Origin: Roseiflexus sp.
GTDB lineage: Bacteria > Chloroflexota > Chloroflexia > Chloroflexales > Roseiflexaceae
NCBI GenBank assembly: GCA_017743475.1
Contig: JAGHYV010000027.1
Coordinates: forward strand, 1 to 54,086
DNA: 54,086 bases
Reading direction: 5' to 3'
Position 1 is the stretch's first letter. Each line of letters starts with the position of its first letter. The position numbers were made by a program, and so were the translations under genes. The notes under the pieces were generated by a model, which was not told where the DNA came from, did no database searches, and saw nothing but the letters and a program-made list of their open reading frames with translations. Below, in pieces: positions 26,379 through 36,201 of the stretch.

Positions 26379-28727
26379 ATGAGCCATGACAGCACTCCGG
26401 TCTATACCGACGCCGATTTCACTAGGGATGATCTGCGTCGCTGCGATCTGGTGATGAAAGGTGGGATCACCAGCGGTGTAGTATACCCGCCTGCAATCAT
26501 CGAGCTTGCCACGCGCTACCGTTTTGTTAATGTCGGCGGCACGTCGGCTGGCGCTATTGCTGCTGCTGCCGCCGCCGCCGCAGAGTATGGACGCGATGTG
26601 CCATACGCCGGGTATCGCAGCAGTTTTCTGCGGCTCGACCGGTTGCGCGTCTGGCTCGGCGAGCACGAGGATCACATTCCCGGACTATTTCAACCGCTGC
26701 CACGTATGAAACCCCTGTTCAACGTCCTGCTCGACCTGACCATCGCGTCCAGAACACGATCCCAGACTTCTCCGGGGCGTCCATCGACGCACATGCCTGG
26801 CGCAGGCGCACTCCGCATTCCTGCGATTGGAATGCGCTTTGCCTGGCGTGCCCTGACACTGTTCCTTCGCAGTGCACGGGTGTTGATACGCCGTCATCCG
26901 CAGGTGACGCTGGGAATCGGCATGATGGTTGTGTTAATCGTTCTTGCCTTCCAGATCCTGATTTCAATATCCAACGATGGTTTCGCTTCTCCAATACACG
27001 TCGTCGGATGGGTGGCGTCTGCCATCCTAATTGGCGCAATTGTCGGCATCCTGGCAGGTGCAGGGCATCTTGTCTGGCTGGCGGTTTACGAACTGCCGCG
27101 CAACCTGCTCGGTCTGTCCAGCGGTCACACGGCAGGCACAATGCCGCAGGGATGGCCGCCGACACTGGGAGACGATCAGGGACGTGGCAGACCTCCCGCG
27201 CTGACCGACTGGCTCCACGCGGTCATCAACGGGCTTGCGGGACGCGACGCGCGCCAGCCGCCGTTGACGTTCGGCGATCTGGAAAGGAAAGGCATTGCGC
27301 TGCGCACGATGACCAGCAACCTGAGTGAGCACATGCCATATGTGCTGCCGAAAGACCTGGGTCGGTTTCTCTTCGATCCGAACGAGTGGGCGCGCCTGTT
27401 TCCCGACATTGTTGTCGAACATCTGTGCACACACAGCGCTGGTGCTGCATATCGCATCGCCAATGCGCGGGGCGCTTCGCAAACGTTGCTGCCGCTCCCT
27501 GCATGGCGTGATATACCGGTGGTTGTGGGAGCTCGCATGAGCCTGAGTTTTCCAATTCTGATTGCTGCCGTGCCGCTCTACACCGTCAGCGTTGCCGGGC
27601 AACGCGAGGCGAGTACCGGAAAGACTCTGCGCTCGGATCATATTCAGCGACATGTCTTCAGTGATGGCGGGATTGCCAGCAACTTCCCGATCCATTTCTT
27701 TGACCGCTGGCTGCCGACCCATCCAACCTTTGGCATCAACCTGGTGCAACTCCCTGTCGATGAAGCCGACAATCAACAGTTTCTCCAGGCACTCCTCGCC
27801 GACGATGTTGCGGAAGCCGTAGCAGAACCGGTGCGAACCGGCGTTACTGTCAGACAGACACACCTAGGGCGCGCTGACTTTCGTGCCGCAGCGCCTGCAT
27901 CTCCGCCACAGACGCACGCCACTGCGCCGTTCAGCGACCCACAAGGAGAGATCTACCTGCCGCCAGCAGGACCGGGTGAAGATTATATCGAATGGCATGC
28001 AATTGGCAGCATTCAGGCGTTCTTCTGGTCGATCTTCGGCACAGCACAGAACTACCGCGACACGGCGCAGGCACGCCTGCCGGGGTACAATGAGCGGGTA
28101 GTGCGCGTGCGGCTGCGACCAGAGGAGGGAGGACTCAATCTGCGCATGCCGCGCCAGACCATTGCAGCGATTATGCGCAAGGGGCAACTTGCCGGGCGCG
28201 CGTTGCTGCCGCAGGAACCAGAGGCAGCTGGGAGAAAGGGTGGCGGATTCAAATTTAATGATCATCGCTGGGTGCGCCTCGTGACGCTCCTTTCGGAGAT
28301 CGATCAGCAACTCTGCGATATGCGCTCTGCCTACGACGATGTTCAGGCGGATTATGCCACGTTTCTGCGCGACGCGCTGACGAATGACAATCTGCCGGTT
28401 TGCCCGCCCTACTACTCCGGCAGCGCCGAAGAACGTGCACTCTTTGCGCGGCGTATTGAGGCATTGATTGCGCTCTACACCCTGTGGAGCGATCTCGATG
28501 AAGAGACAACGGCGCGTCTCAATACGATCCTGTTGCGCATGAACAAACGGACGCTGCAAAACTTGGCGCGTCTGTTTGATCAACCCGATGACCAGGAGGC
28601 GTTGAGCGCCATGCACCGTTGGCTCGCTGCAATGCATGCGGAAAAAGTTCGCCTGCCGAAAGCGGTAGAACGCGAGTCATCGCCAGTTGAGGACATGATC
28701 GACCTGCGGGTAATGCCAACGATTTGA
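26379..28727 (+). CDS. Patatin-like phospholipase with internal membrane segments
   Basis: A 782-residue patatin-type lipid acyl hydrolase. The oxyanion loop is KGGITSGVVYP, the nucleophile Ser56 lies in GGTSAG, and the catalytic Asp429 in SDGGIASNFPI. Between the two halves of the catalytic domain sits an insertion with two hydrophobic segments (about 174-197, LGIGMMVVLIVLAFQILI, and about 207-235, VVGWVASAILIGAIVGILAGA), so the enzyme probably sits in the membrane where its substrate is. The C-terminal 350 residues are helical and not recognised. Start at 26379, after AAGGGAAACTGGC; an earlier ATG at 26331 lacks a site. It is divergent from the histidine phosphatase with little space between. 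Confidence 0.85.
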   Translation: MSHDSTPVYTDADFTRDDLRRCDLVMKGGITSGVVYPPAIIELATRYRFVNVGGTSAGAIAAAAAAAAEYGRDVPYAGYRSSFLRLDRLRVWLGEHEDHIPGLFQPLPRMKPLFNVLLDLTIASRTRSQTSPGRPSTHMPGAGALRIPAIGMRFAWRALTLFLRSARVLIRRHPQVTLGIGMMVVLIVLAFQILISISNDGFASPIHVVGWVASAILIGAIVGILAGAGHLVWLAVYELPRNLLGLSSGHTAGTMPQGWPPTLGDDQGRGRPPALTDWLHAVINGLAGRDARQPPLTFGDLERKGIALRTMTSNLSEHMPYVLPKDLGRFLFDPNEWARLFPDIVVEHLCTHSAGAAYRIANARGASQTLLPLPAWRDIPVVVGARMSLSFPILIAAVPLYTVSVAGQREASTGKTLRSDHIQRHVFSDGGIASNFPIHFFDRWLPTHPTFGINLVQLPVDEADNQQFLQALLADDVAEAVAEPVRTGVTVRQTHLGRADFRAAAPASPPQTHATAPFSDPQGEIYLPPAGPGEDYIEWHAIGSIQAFFWSIFGTAQNYRDTAQARLPGYNERVVRVRLRPEEGGLNLRMPRQTIAAIMRKGQLAGRALLPQEPEAAGRKGGGFKFNDHRWVRLVTLLSEIDQQLCDMRSAYDDVQADYATFLRDALTNDNLPVCPPYYSGSAEERALFARRIEALIALYTLWSDLDEETTARLNTILLRMNKRTLQNLARLFDQPDDQEALSAMHRWLAAMHAEKVRLPKAVERESSPVEDMIDLRVMPTI

Positions 28728-29406
28728 TAGAGACGGGCGACCTGCCACCACGAGCAACCGCCGTCGCGGACGACCACCACAGGTGACCTTATACCCTCAT
28801 TGGGCGACTGCCCTGGTAGACGACCCGACGAGGAACCAGGCTATAATGGTCTTTGAATAAAGAATAATTGCTCTATCCTGCGCGGGTGGGCTTCGCATTT
28901 CATAGTCGAGGGCTTATAGTCTTTGAGTCATTATTCCGCTCTAGCCTGCGCATACGGGCTTCGCCTTGGCTAGCCGAGGGCTCTGGCCCCGCGGCTAGTT
29001 CGTTATACTGGATTCATTAGGGTCGAATACCGATTTTATATTCTTAATTTTCATTAGCCCGACGGCTAGTTCGGTATAGCGGATTTAATGCTCAATCTCC
29101 ATTAGTCCAACGGCAAGAGGCACATACCCAGATTTATAGCAGTTCTCACAAAGGATGAACCCAATGGACAGGGTTTAGCATTTCTGGTGTCACGCGCTAC
29201 ACGCGACAACCGAAATGAATTTCGGTCTACGCTTCGCCGGAAGCGGGCGTCTCGCGCGACATGGCAGACCCAGACACGGGGCAGCGTATCTGAAAACTGC
29301 TGTAATTCTCAATCTCCATTACAGTCAGGGGGATAACTGAGGCACAGCCACTATTAGCGATCACGTCTATCGAAATCACGGCGTCGGAACCCTCAACCCC
29401 TGACCC
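28728..29406. repeat. Intergenic repeat mosaic (R1 x2, R2 several, R3)
   Basis: No gene in 679 bases. From about 28853: R1 (ATGGTCTTTGAATAAAG, TCCTGCGCGGGTGGGCTTCG, TAGTCGAGGGCTTA), a second R1 from 28917 (AGTCTTTGAGTCATTATTCC, GCCTTGGCTAGCCGAGGG), then R2 units at about 28986-29024, 29050-29102 and 29103-29135, a TATAGCAGTTCTCACAAAG spacer, and R3 at about 29220-29305, ending with another CTCAATCTCCATT. The order R1-R2-R3 matches 4930-5131. Bases 28728-28840 and 29330-29406 show nothing recognisable. Confidence 0.7.
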
Positions 29407-30051
29407 CTACTCCCTAGCATCCAACTCCTCAAGCGTCTCGACCGGTATCCCCCAGCGGATGACGGTCTCGCGCTCTTCTTCCGGTGAGGTGCACTTCTTC
29501 CAGCGCGCGCCGGAGACGCCGTGTACCCGCGCGCGGCACTCCTCCCAGGTCGCATGGCGTACTAGTATGCCTTGCACCAGGCTCAGGTACGACATGTGTC
29601 TGTGCCCCTTCCCCTGGGACTGACCCGTCGCACGTCCATCAGCATACGCCTGAGCCAGCGTGTTTGCGCGTTCGTTCCATGGATCGCCGCTATGTCCGCG
29701 CACGTACCGCCATGTGACACGTTGATCGGCAAGCGCATCCAGTTCTTCCCAGAGATCGCGATGTTCGACCGGCATTTGTTCAATCGTGAGCCAGTTGCGC
29801 TTTTTCCACAACGGAAGCCAGTGGGTCGCGCCGTGCAGCAGGTACTCGCTATCGGTTGTCAGGCGCACCGGCGCATCGGGCGGAACCCGCCGCAACGCCT
29901 CGACTGCGGCGCGCAGTTCCATTCGGTTATTTGTCGTCCGCTCCTCGGCGCCGCCGATTTCGATCACCTCGCTGTTCTGAACGATGACTGCTGCCCAACC
30001 GCCGGGACCAGGATTGCCACGGCAGGCGCCATCGGTAAAAATGTCAATCAT
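29407..30051 (-). CDS. rnhA: Ribonuclease HI with C-terminal hybrid-binding-like domain
   Basis: A 214-residue enzyme that cuts RNA in RNA-DNA hybrids. Active-site residues are Asp7 (FTDGACRGNPGPGG), Glu45 (NNRMELRA) and Asp67 (TTDSEY), with His120 (VRGHSGD). The fourth carboxylate, Asp134 in E. coli (NERCDELA), is Asn130 here (NERANTLA). After a Gly/Gln-rich linker (about 143-152) comes a domain of about 45 residues, YLSLVQGILVRHATWEECR to GARWKKCTSPEEE. It resembles the hybrid-binding/viroplasmin-type domain that is N-terminal in eukaryotic RNase H1. Start at 30051, with AGGAG six bases upstream; the longer frame has no such site. Confidence 0.92.
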   Translation of the reverse strand: MIDIFTDGACRGNPGPGGWAAVIVQNSEVIEIGGAEERTTNNRMELRAAVEALRRVPPDAPVRLTTDSEYLLHGATHWLPLWKKRNWLTIEQMPVEHRDLWEELDALADQRVTWRYVRGHSGDPWNERANTLAQAYADGRATGQSQGKGHRHMSYLSLVQGILVRHATWEECRARVHGVSGARWKKCTSPEEERETVIRWGIPVETLEELDARE

Positions 30052-30213
30052 GGGGGGCTCCTGTGTATCTGAGGCGCAACGATTGTGTGCATCACATAAT
30101 GCTCGAGAAAACAATTCAGCATTACGTTATCTTCAGCAAACGCAACGCTTGACATCAATGTCGCTTTGCGGCTGATGCATAGCGCAAGACGGCAAAAGCG
30201 ATGTCTGAACAGG

Positions 30214-30219
30214 TATAAT
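30214..30219 (+). promoter_or_regulatory. Possible -10 element of the BTAD regulator gene
   Basis: TATAAT in AGGTATAATACC, 54 bases before the start codon. No good -35 box was found at the usual distance; TTGACA at 30149-30154 is too far. Confidence 0.35.
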
Positions 30220-30273
30220 ACCATCACACGCAGAGTATCCGGTTCAATCCGCCCGAATCGCAAGCGCATCGTC

Positions 30274-33200
30274 ATGATCGGTTCGCATCATCCACATCCA
30301 TCGCTCGAACTCCGGGTTTTCGGCGCGCCGCGCCTTTTGCTCGACCAGCGCGACGTACCGTTCCGCCGGCGACAACCGCTGGCAATTATGGCAGTGCTGG
30401 CACTCAGCGAACGTGCCGTTACTCGCGATGAACTAACGTACCTGTTGTGGCCTGACTCGCCGCAGACCGTTGGGCGTCAACGGTTGCGTCGGTCACTTTC
30501 ACAACTACGCCAGTTGGTCGGTCCGCTGGCCGACCGGTTGTTGACTGGTGAAGCCGGGATCGGCAGCAGCGTTATTCGTTTTAATACCAGTATGTGCCGG
30601 GTCGATGCCCGTGAGTTCGTGCGCTTATCCGCTCAGGCGCGTACGTTGCCTGATCCGGACGGCTTACACGCCGCCGAGCAGGCGACGCGACTCTACGCTG
30701 GACCGCTGTTGAGCGGGCTGGAATCCGGCGAGTCGCCGGAGTTCGAACACTGGCTCCTCCAGCAGCGCGAACGCTTCGAGCGCATGATCCTCGATATCTG
30801 GCAGCGGCTGGTCGATGGGTACGCCAGCACGGGCGACATTGACCGCGCTATTGCTGCGGTTGAACATGCGCTCGTTCTCGATCCGCTCTCTGAAACGCTG
30901 CACCGCAAGGCGATGTGGCTCTACGCAAAAACCGGTCGTCGCAGTGACGCCATTCGGCAGTTTACCGTCTGTACTGCATTGCTGGAACGTGAACTGGCGC
31001 TTGAGCCGGACGCAGATACTGCGGCGCTCTATCGGGCTATTCTGAATAACCAGCTCGATGCTGCGCGGTCGCTGGCATTCCGGGATCAGTCGCTTCTATC
31101 CGCCATCCGCAGTTCCACTGGCCACGCGGAACACACCTCGCCACCGACACTCACGACGACATTGACAGCAGATCTGGTCGCAGCCCTGTGCACAGCTCTC
31201 ACCGGATCGTCGCCGGTTGTCGTTGTGCAGGGACAGGCCGGCAGCGGGAAAACGCGCATGGTTCGACAGGCGCTGGATCAGATTCGGCAAACAACGACCA
31301 ATCTTCTGGTGTGGCTATCCGGCGCACGGCGATCAGGGCAGCAACGTCCCTTCGGCGTCATGATCGACCTGCTCGATACGGCGCTCCGCGAGCGACTGAA
31401 CCATCCTGACGCAAAGCGTGCTTTGCCGACCGACTTGCGGATGACCGAGGCCATCCGCGTGCTGCCAGAGTTGCGCGCCGTTTTCCTCAGGTTGCAACCT
31501 ATTCGCCAGCGTGCAGAAGAATCAACATCCTCCCATCACCTCTTACAGCGGCGGTTATTGCAGGCGCTGCCACGCGCTGTCCATGCGCTGGCGGGCGGAG
31601 AGCCAGTTATCGTGGTACTGGAAGACCTGGATCAGGCCGATCCACTCTCAATTGAAGCCGTTGCCTGGCTGGCGCGCTCGCTGCACGGAACGAATCTGGC
31701 ACTGGTGATCACCTGTCGCACAGCAGAGGGCGCCCTCGACGCAATACTCTCCAACCTGCGCGCACGCGGCATGCTGCAATTATTGACACTTCCTGCATTT
31801 GATTATCCAACAGTCATCCGTCTGGCTCAGCATGCGGGTCTGCCGACGAAGATGGCTGAAGAGATCTGGCGGCAGACAGGCGGGACGCCGCTGGCAACCC
31901 GCGAGATGGTGCGTGCGATGGTCGCTGACGGAAAAGACCTTTCCGCACTCCCTTCATCACTGCACGAAGCCATTCAGATTCAGTTGAAATCGCTTGCCCC
32001 GACCACCCGCCAGGTTATGGAAGCAGCAGCGGTGCTACAAAGCGGTGATGCGCTCGAGATTCAACAGGTCAGCGGACGCACCACTGACGAGGTGGAACAC
32101 GCCTGTGAGGAACTTCGGGCATGCGACTGGCTCACGTTTGACGGATCACGGTACGTCGTCGCTCACCCGGAGGTGCAGGAAGCAGTGCTGGAGAGCCTGA
32201 GTCCAGCGCGTCGCCAGCGTCTGCATTGTCAGGCTGCGTTGGTGTTGCGTCAGCACAACGCAGACCCCGCGCGGATTGCGTACCATCTTGAGTCTGCCGA
32301 TCAACCAGATGAGGCGGCCGCGATGTGGCTTCAGGCGGCGCGGCGCGCACGGTCGCTCTACGCGCACGATGCTGCACTCACGGCTCTTCAGTGTGGTCTG
32401 GGGCTGGTTCGTGATCGACACGTGCTGTTCGAGTTGTTGAGTGAACGGGAATCAATGCTGCACGAACACGGGTTGCGCGATGAACAGCGTGCGACGCTGG
32501 AGACACTGGAGCGCTTAGTCGAACAGTCCCCCGATCACCCCGACTGGCGTGCCGAAGTCTATCGCAAACGCGGGCGCCTTGCCCTTGCGTGCAATGAATG
32601 GAACGTCGCTGTCGACGCACTGCGCCGAGCGGCAGCACTCACGCTACATAGTGACTGGACGACGTTATGCCTGCTGGCCCGCGCCCTTGGCCACAACCGG
32701 CAGTGGCGCGAAGCAGATGAGGTGCTCGAACGTGCACTGGCCCTGGCACAGCAGCAGCGTGATCGTGAGGCGCAGGCGCGCTGCTGGCTGACACGCGCCG
32801 ACATCGAGCAGGGACGGGAGCGCTTCGATGCCGCCGAAAGCGCCTTGAAGCACGCCGTGCACCTGATCGAACCCTCATCACCCACATTGCCGCAACTGAT
32901 GTTGAACCTTGGGAATATGGCTACCGTGCGCAACGATTTCGTCAGTGCGCTGACGTATGGACAGGAGGCGCAACGTCTGTTTGCGCAGATGGGTGCGCCC
33001 GATAGCGAAGCGGCTGCCTGGGTTCTGATCGCCCGGATGCACGCCCGGCTGGGGCAGTTTGAGGCAGCATTCGAAGCGTACCAGTCCGCCTATGCCGGGT
33101 ATGCTGCGCTCGAACTGCGCCAGGGTATGGCAGCCGCTCGTATCAATGCATGCACCCTGGCGTTGCGCATTGGCAATTTTGACCACGGGTTGCGTCTGGC

Positions 33201-33825
33201 AGAGGAAGCCTGGGAACTGTTCCAGGCGATCAACGACGCACGTGGCATGTGTGTCACTGCCAGCAACAGGGGTGCGGCGCTAGTCTGGATGGGACGTGGC
33301 GCCGAAGCTGAGCCATGGCTGCGCGAGTCGTATGAGCGTGCGGTTGCAATTCCACTGCCTGCGCAACAGGCAGCAGCGCTGGCAAATCTGGGTGCGGCGT
33401 TGCTCCAGCAGGGGCGGCTGGAAGAAGCCCGTCGGTTGATGGAACAGGGACTGGCATTACGTGCCGCGCAGGGGCACATCGATGTGAGTATCGACCGCGC
33501 CTTTCTGGCGATTGCCTGCCTGCGTCTTAGCGACATCGAGGCTGCCGACCGGTATAGCCTGGAGGCTGTGGAGTACCTGGCGCAAGCGCCACAGGTAGAA
33601 AACCCACAGCAGGTCTGGTTTGCACGAGCTCAGGTTCTCCGCGCACAGGGTTTGATAACCGAAGCTAACAATGCTTTGCAGTCAGCCGTGGAATGTCTGT
33701 ACCGCAACGAGCAACAATTGCCGCCACCATACCGCGAACGTTACCGTAACGTGTTTGCATTCAATCGTGCGATCCTGCAAGCCTGGGACAGTGGCGTCTG
33801 GCCCGAACCACCGATGTTAGTGTGA
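30274..33825 (+). CDS. BTAD/SARP-type transcriptional activator with ATPase and TPR regions
   Basis: A 1183-residue regulator. A winged-helix DNA-binding domain (about 8-100; LELRVFGAPRLLL, RRRQPLAIMAVLALSE, TRDELTYLLWPD) is followed by the BTAD helical domain (about 105-250), a STAND-type NTPase with Walker A QGQAGSGKT (about 319-327) and Walker B IVVLEDLDQAD, then at least ten TPR-like repeats from about 650 to the end. Such proteins switch on target genes after an unknown signal is bound by the TPR part and ATP opens the switch domain. The targets are not evident; the downstream surface-protein genes on the same strand are candidates. The start at 30274 is chosen because it is directly before the DNA-binding domain; upstream in-frame codons have no signal. 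Confidence 0.88.
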   Translation: MIGSHHPHPSLELRVFGAPRLLLDQRDVPFRRRQPLAIMAVLALSERAVTRDELTYLLWPDSPQTVGRQRLRRSLSQLRQLVGPLADRLLTGEAGIGSSVIRFNTSMCRVDAREFVRLSAQARTLPDPDGLHAAEQATRLYAGPLLSGLESGESPEFEHWLLQQRERFERMILDIWQRLVDGYASTGDIDRAIAAVEHALVLDPLSETLHRKAMWLYAKTGRRSDAIRQFTVCTALLERELALEPDADTAALYRAILNNQLDAARSLAFRDQSLLSAIRSSTGHAEHTSPPTLTTTLTADLVAALCTALTGSSPVVVVQGQAGSGKTRMVRQALDQIRQTTTNLLVWLSGARRSGQQRPFGVMIDLLDTALRERLNHPDAKRALPTDLRMTEAIRVLPELRAVFLRLQPIRQRAEESTSSHHLLQRRLLQALPRAVHALAGGEPVIVVLEDLDQADPLSIEAVAWLARSLHGTNLALVITCRTAEGALDAILSNLRARGMLQLLTLPAFDYPTVIRLAQHAGLPTKMAEEIWRQTGGTPLATREMVRAMVADGKDLSALPSSLHEAIQIQLKSLAPTTRQVMEAAAVLQSGDALEIQQVSGRTTDEVEHACEELRACDWLTFDGSRYVVAHPEVQEAVLESLSPARRQRLHCQAALVLRQHNADPARIAYHLESADQPDEAAAMWLQAARRARSLYAHDAALTALQCGLGLVRDRHVLFELLSERESMLHEHGLRDEQRATLETLERLVEQSPDHPDWRAEVYRKRGRLALACNEWNVAVDALRRAAALTLHSDWTTLCLLARALGHNRQWREADEVLERALALAQQQRDREAQARCWLTRADIEQGRERFDAAESALKHAVHLIEPSSPTLPQLMLNLGNMATVRNDFVSALTYGQEAQRLFAQMGAPDSEAAAWVLIARMHARLGQFEAAFEAYQSAYAGYAALELRQGMAAARINACTLALRIGNFDHGLRLAEEAWELFQAINDARGMCVTASNRGAALVWMGRGAEAEPWLRESYERAVAIPLPAQQAAALANLGAALLQQGRLEEARRLMEQGLALRAAQGHIDVSIDRAFLAIACLRLSDIEAADRYSLEAVEYLAQAPQVENPQQVWFARAQVLRAQGLITEANNALQSAVECLYRNEQQLPPPYRERYRNVFAFNRAILQAWDSGVWPEPPMLV

Positions 33826-33871
33826 GTAGCTCTCAACTTCTCCTGTAAGCGCTTGCCGCGCCCCAACCACC

Positions 33872-33949
33872 CGGATCACGATGCCCCATCGTAATGACGC
33901 CCCGCCGGGTTCCCCGATGTAGACGTTGTGTGGACGCCTCTCCGGTAGG
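33872..33949. repeat. Duplicated 78-base segment, copy 1 (family F)
   Basis: Matches 36965-37042 at about 67 of 78 positions without gaps (counted by eye), beginning CGGATCACGA and ending CTCTCCGGTAGG, with GATGTAGACGTTGTGT identical. Both copies lie a short way upstream of a secreted-protein gene on the plus strand. The flanking intergenic bases 33826-34109 hold nothing else recognisable. Confidence 0.7.
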
Positions 33950-34109
33950 TTAGGTATGTCTTCATAACAACAGATAGGGAGGAACGTTACCGTTGTTTCC
34001 GGGTACGTGCTGCGACAAGTCAAACGTATATCACGGATGGGTGCAGATGAGCGTGGAGGAAACAGCCTTTACCCGTCGTTGATTCTGAGACCTACGGAGG
34101 AGGAATACG

Positions 34110-34970
<861 letters not shown>

Positions 34971-35088
34971 CTCTATTTCGCTTCCACGCCGTCAGATCGA
35001 CAAACGACAGGACTGGTCCAGCTCCTCAACGTATGTGCATTTTTGTCGGTCAAGCCAGGGTGCGAAAGTCAGGAAGAAAGGTTATCCT

Positions 35089-35157
35089 ACCGCTGAGACG
35101 CAGAGCACGCAGAGATTACACCAAAGGAAAATGCTACGCTCCCAGCGTCTCTGCGGT
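35089..35157. repeat. Imperfect terminal inverted repeat element
   Basis: ACCGCTGAGACGC at 35089-35101 is the inverse of GCGTCTCTGCGGT at 35145-35157 with one mismatch. The inside reads AGAGCACGCAGAGATTACACC and is otherwise non-coding. The motif resembles the ACCGCAGAGACGCAGAG repeats seen in many Chloroflexota genomes (memory, not checked). It occupies the gap between the lipoprotein and the DUF3592 gene. Confidence 0.55.
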
Positions 35158-35217
35158 GAGTTTCTGTAGCAAACTCATTTAGGCCATCACCTGACCACCA
35201 CCGAAAAGGCAAGTCTT

Positions 35218-35675
35218 ATGCAGGAGCCAAGGGAAGAGGCAAAGGGATTCTTAAGAGCCATTCTCACTTTCACAGCGATTGGGATATTCATGGTAGTGCT
35301 GGGATTCCTCCTGTTTTTTTTTTCCGTGATTTGCTTGGAGGTAACATTTTTGCAATCGTCCCGTTGTTGCTTGGGGGTTATACGGTCTATATGCGCGGAT
35401 TCGAGATGCGCTGGCTGGCTATGGAAGGAGTGGAGACGACCGGGACAGTAACACGCAAGTTGAAGTTTGTTCGCGGCCGCTATCAAATCAAGTACGAATA
35501 TTACGACTCTTTCGGTAATCGCTACTATCGCACCTCGTTTGTCTCGCGCGAAACCTACAATCATCTGGAGGTTGGCAGTCCCGTAAAGGTTGTATACCTT
35601 CCGAATCAGCCCTCTGTGAGTGGCCTGCTCTCGGATGTGGAGGATGCCTGCCGTGCTCCGGATCGCAAGACCTGA
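35218..35675 (+). pseudogene. DUF3592-type membrane protein, frame broken at a run of ten T
   Basis: The first frame from ATG 35218 (QEPREEAKGFLRAILTF, then membrane helix IGIFMVVLGFLLFFF) meets ten T at 35314-35323. The continuation, FFRDLLGGNIFAIVPLLLGG, lies in another frame, with the DUF3592 beta domain: GVETTGTVTRKLKFVRGRYQ, KYEYYDSFGNRYY, GSPVKVVYLPNQPSVSGL. Eleven T (or eight) would restore one protein of about 152 residues. The run is long enough for transcript slippage, which could make some full-length product. A related intact DUF3592 gene lies at 41037. Confidence 0.75.
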
Positions 35676-35694
35676 CTGCGGCATTGGAACGGCT

Positions 35695-35765
35695 CCCCTG
35701 CTGGTCATTGCAAGCCGCGCAGCAGCGAAGTGATCGCTCATTCATTGGGGATGGCCTGGCGAGTG
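35695..35765. repeat. Family E repeat copy
   Basis: CTGGTCATTGCAAGCCGCGCAGCAGCGAAG and CTCATTCATTGGGGATGGCCTGG resemble the CATTGCGAGCGCAGCGAAGCAATC type of repeat found in many bacterial genomes, and the more complete copy at 49620-49745. Non-coding. Confidence 0.4.
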
Positions 35766-35826
35766 CGCTCACAATGGTTGGCTGAGTAACCACCACAAAT
35801 GTTTACTCAACGAAAGGAGGTTCACG

Positions 35827-36201
35827 ATGCATGTCCTATTTAGCAAAATTCTACTGATCGGCTTGCTGGCGCTCGTGCTGAGCCTCAGCTAGCCAGCCTC
35901 CATTCTGGCGGAATTCAATACCTGGACCAGCATTGGTCCCATAGGCGGCTGGATCTATGCCCTGGCGATTAACCCGATGAACCCCAACACGCTCTATGCC
36001 GGGACGTATGGCGGTGGCGTGTTCAAGAGCACGGACGGTGGCGCAACCTGGAGCGCGGTCAACACGGGCCTGACAACCTCTAGGGTGCATGCCCTGGCAA
36101 TGGACTCGACCATGCTCTATGCTGGCACCTATTATGGTGGGACGTTCGCATTGCAGCATCGGGCGATGGTGTATCTGCCTATGATTGTGCATACTCCATA
36201 A
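35827..36201 (+). pseudogene. Secreted Asp-box (BNR) repeat protein with amber codon in the signal peptide
   Basis: AAAGGAGGTTCACG precedes ATG 35827. The signal peptide MHVLFSKILLIGLLALVLSLS is stopped by TAG at 35890-35892, then continues in the same frame with [19 protein letters not shown]. The body shows one full propeller-type repeat ([24 protein letters not shown], then the Asp-box [15 protein letters not shown]) and the beginning of another ([19 protein letters not shown]), which jumps to the C-terminal tail [10 protein letters not shown]. Family proteins have many repeats, so most of the propeller has been lost as well. Dead, or a short remnant. Confidence 0.75.

Noticed and set aside
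25767-26675. A 302-residue version of the histidine phosphatase
   Set aside because: The extra N-terminus is the antisense of the patatin gene and has no ribosome site.
28728-29406. A CRISPR array (repeated units in a gene-free region)
   Set aside because: Units differ in length and sequence, spacers are not uniform, and no cas gene is present.
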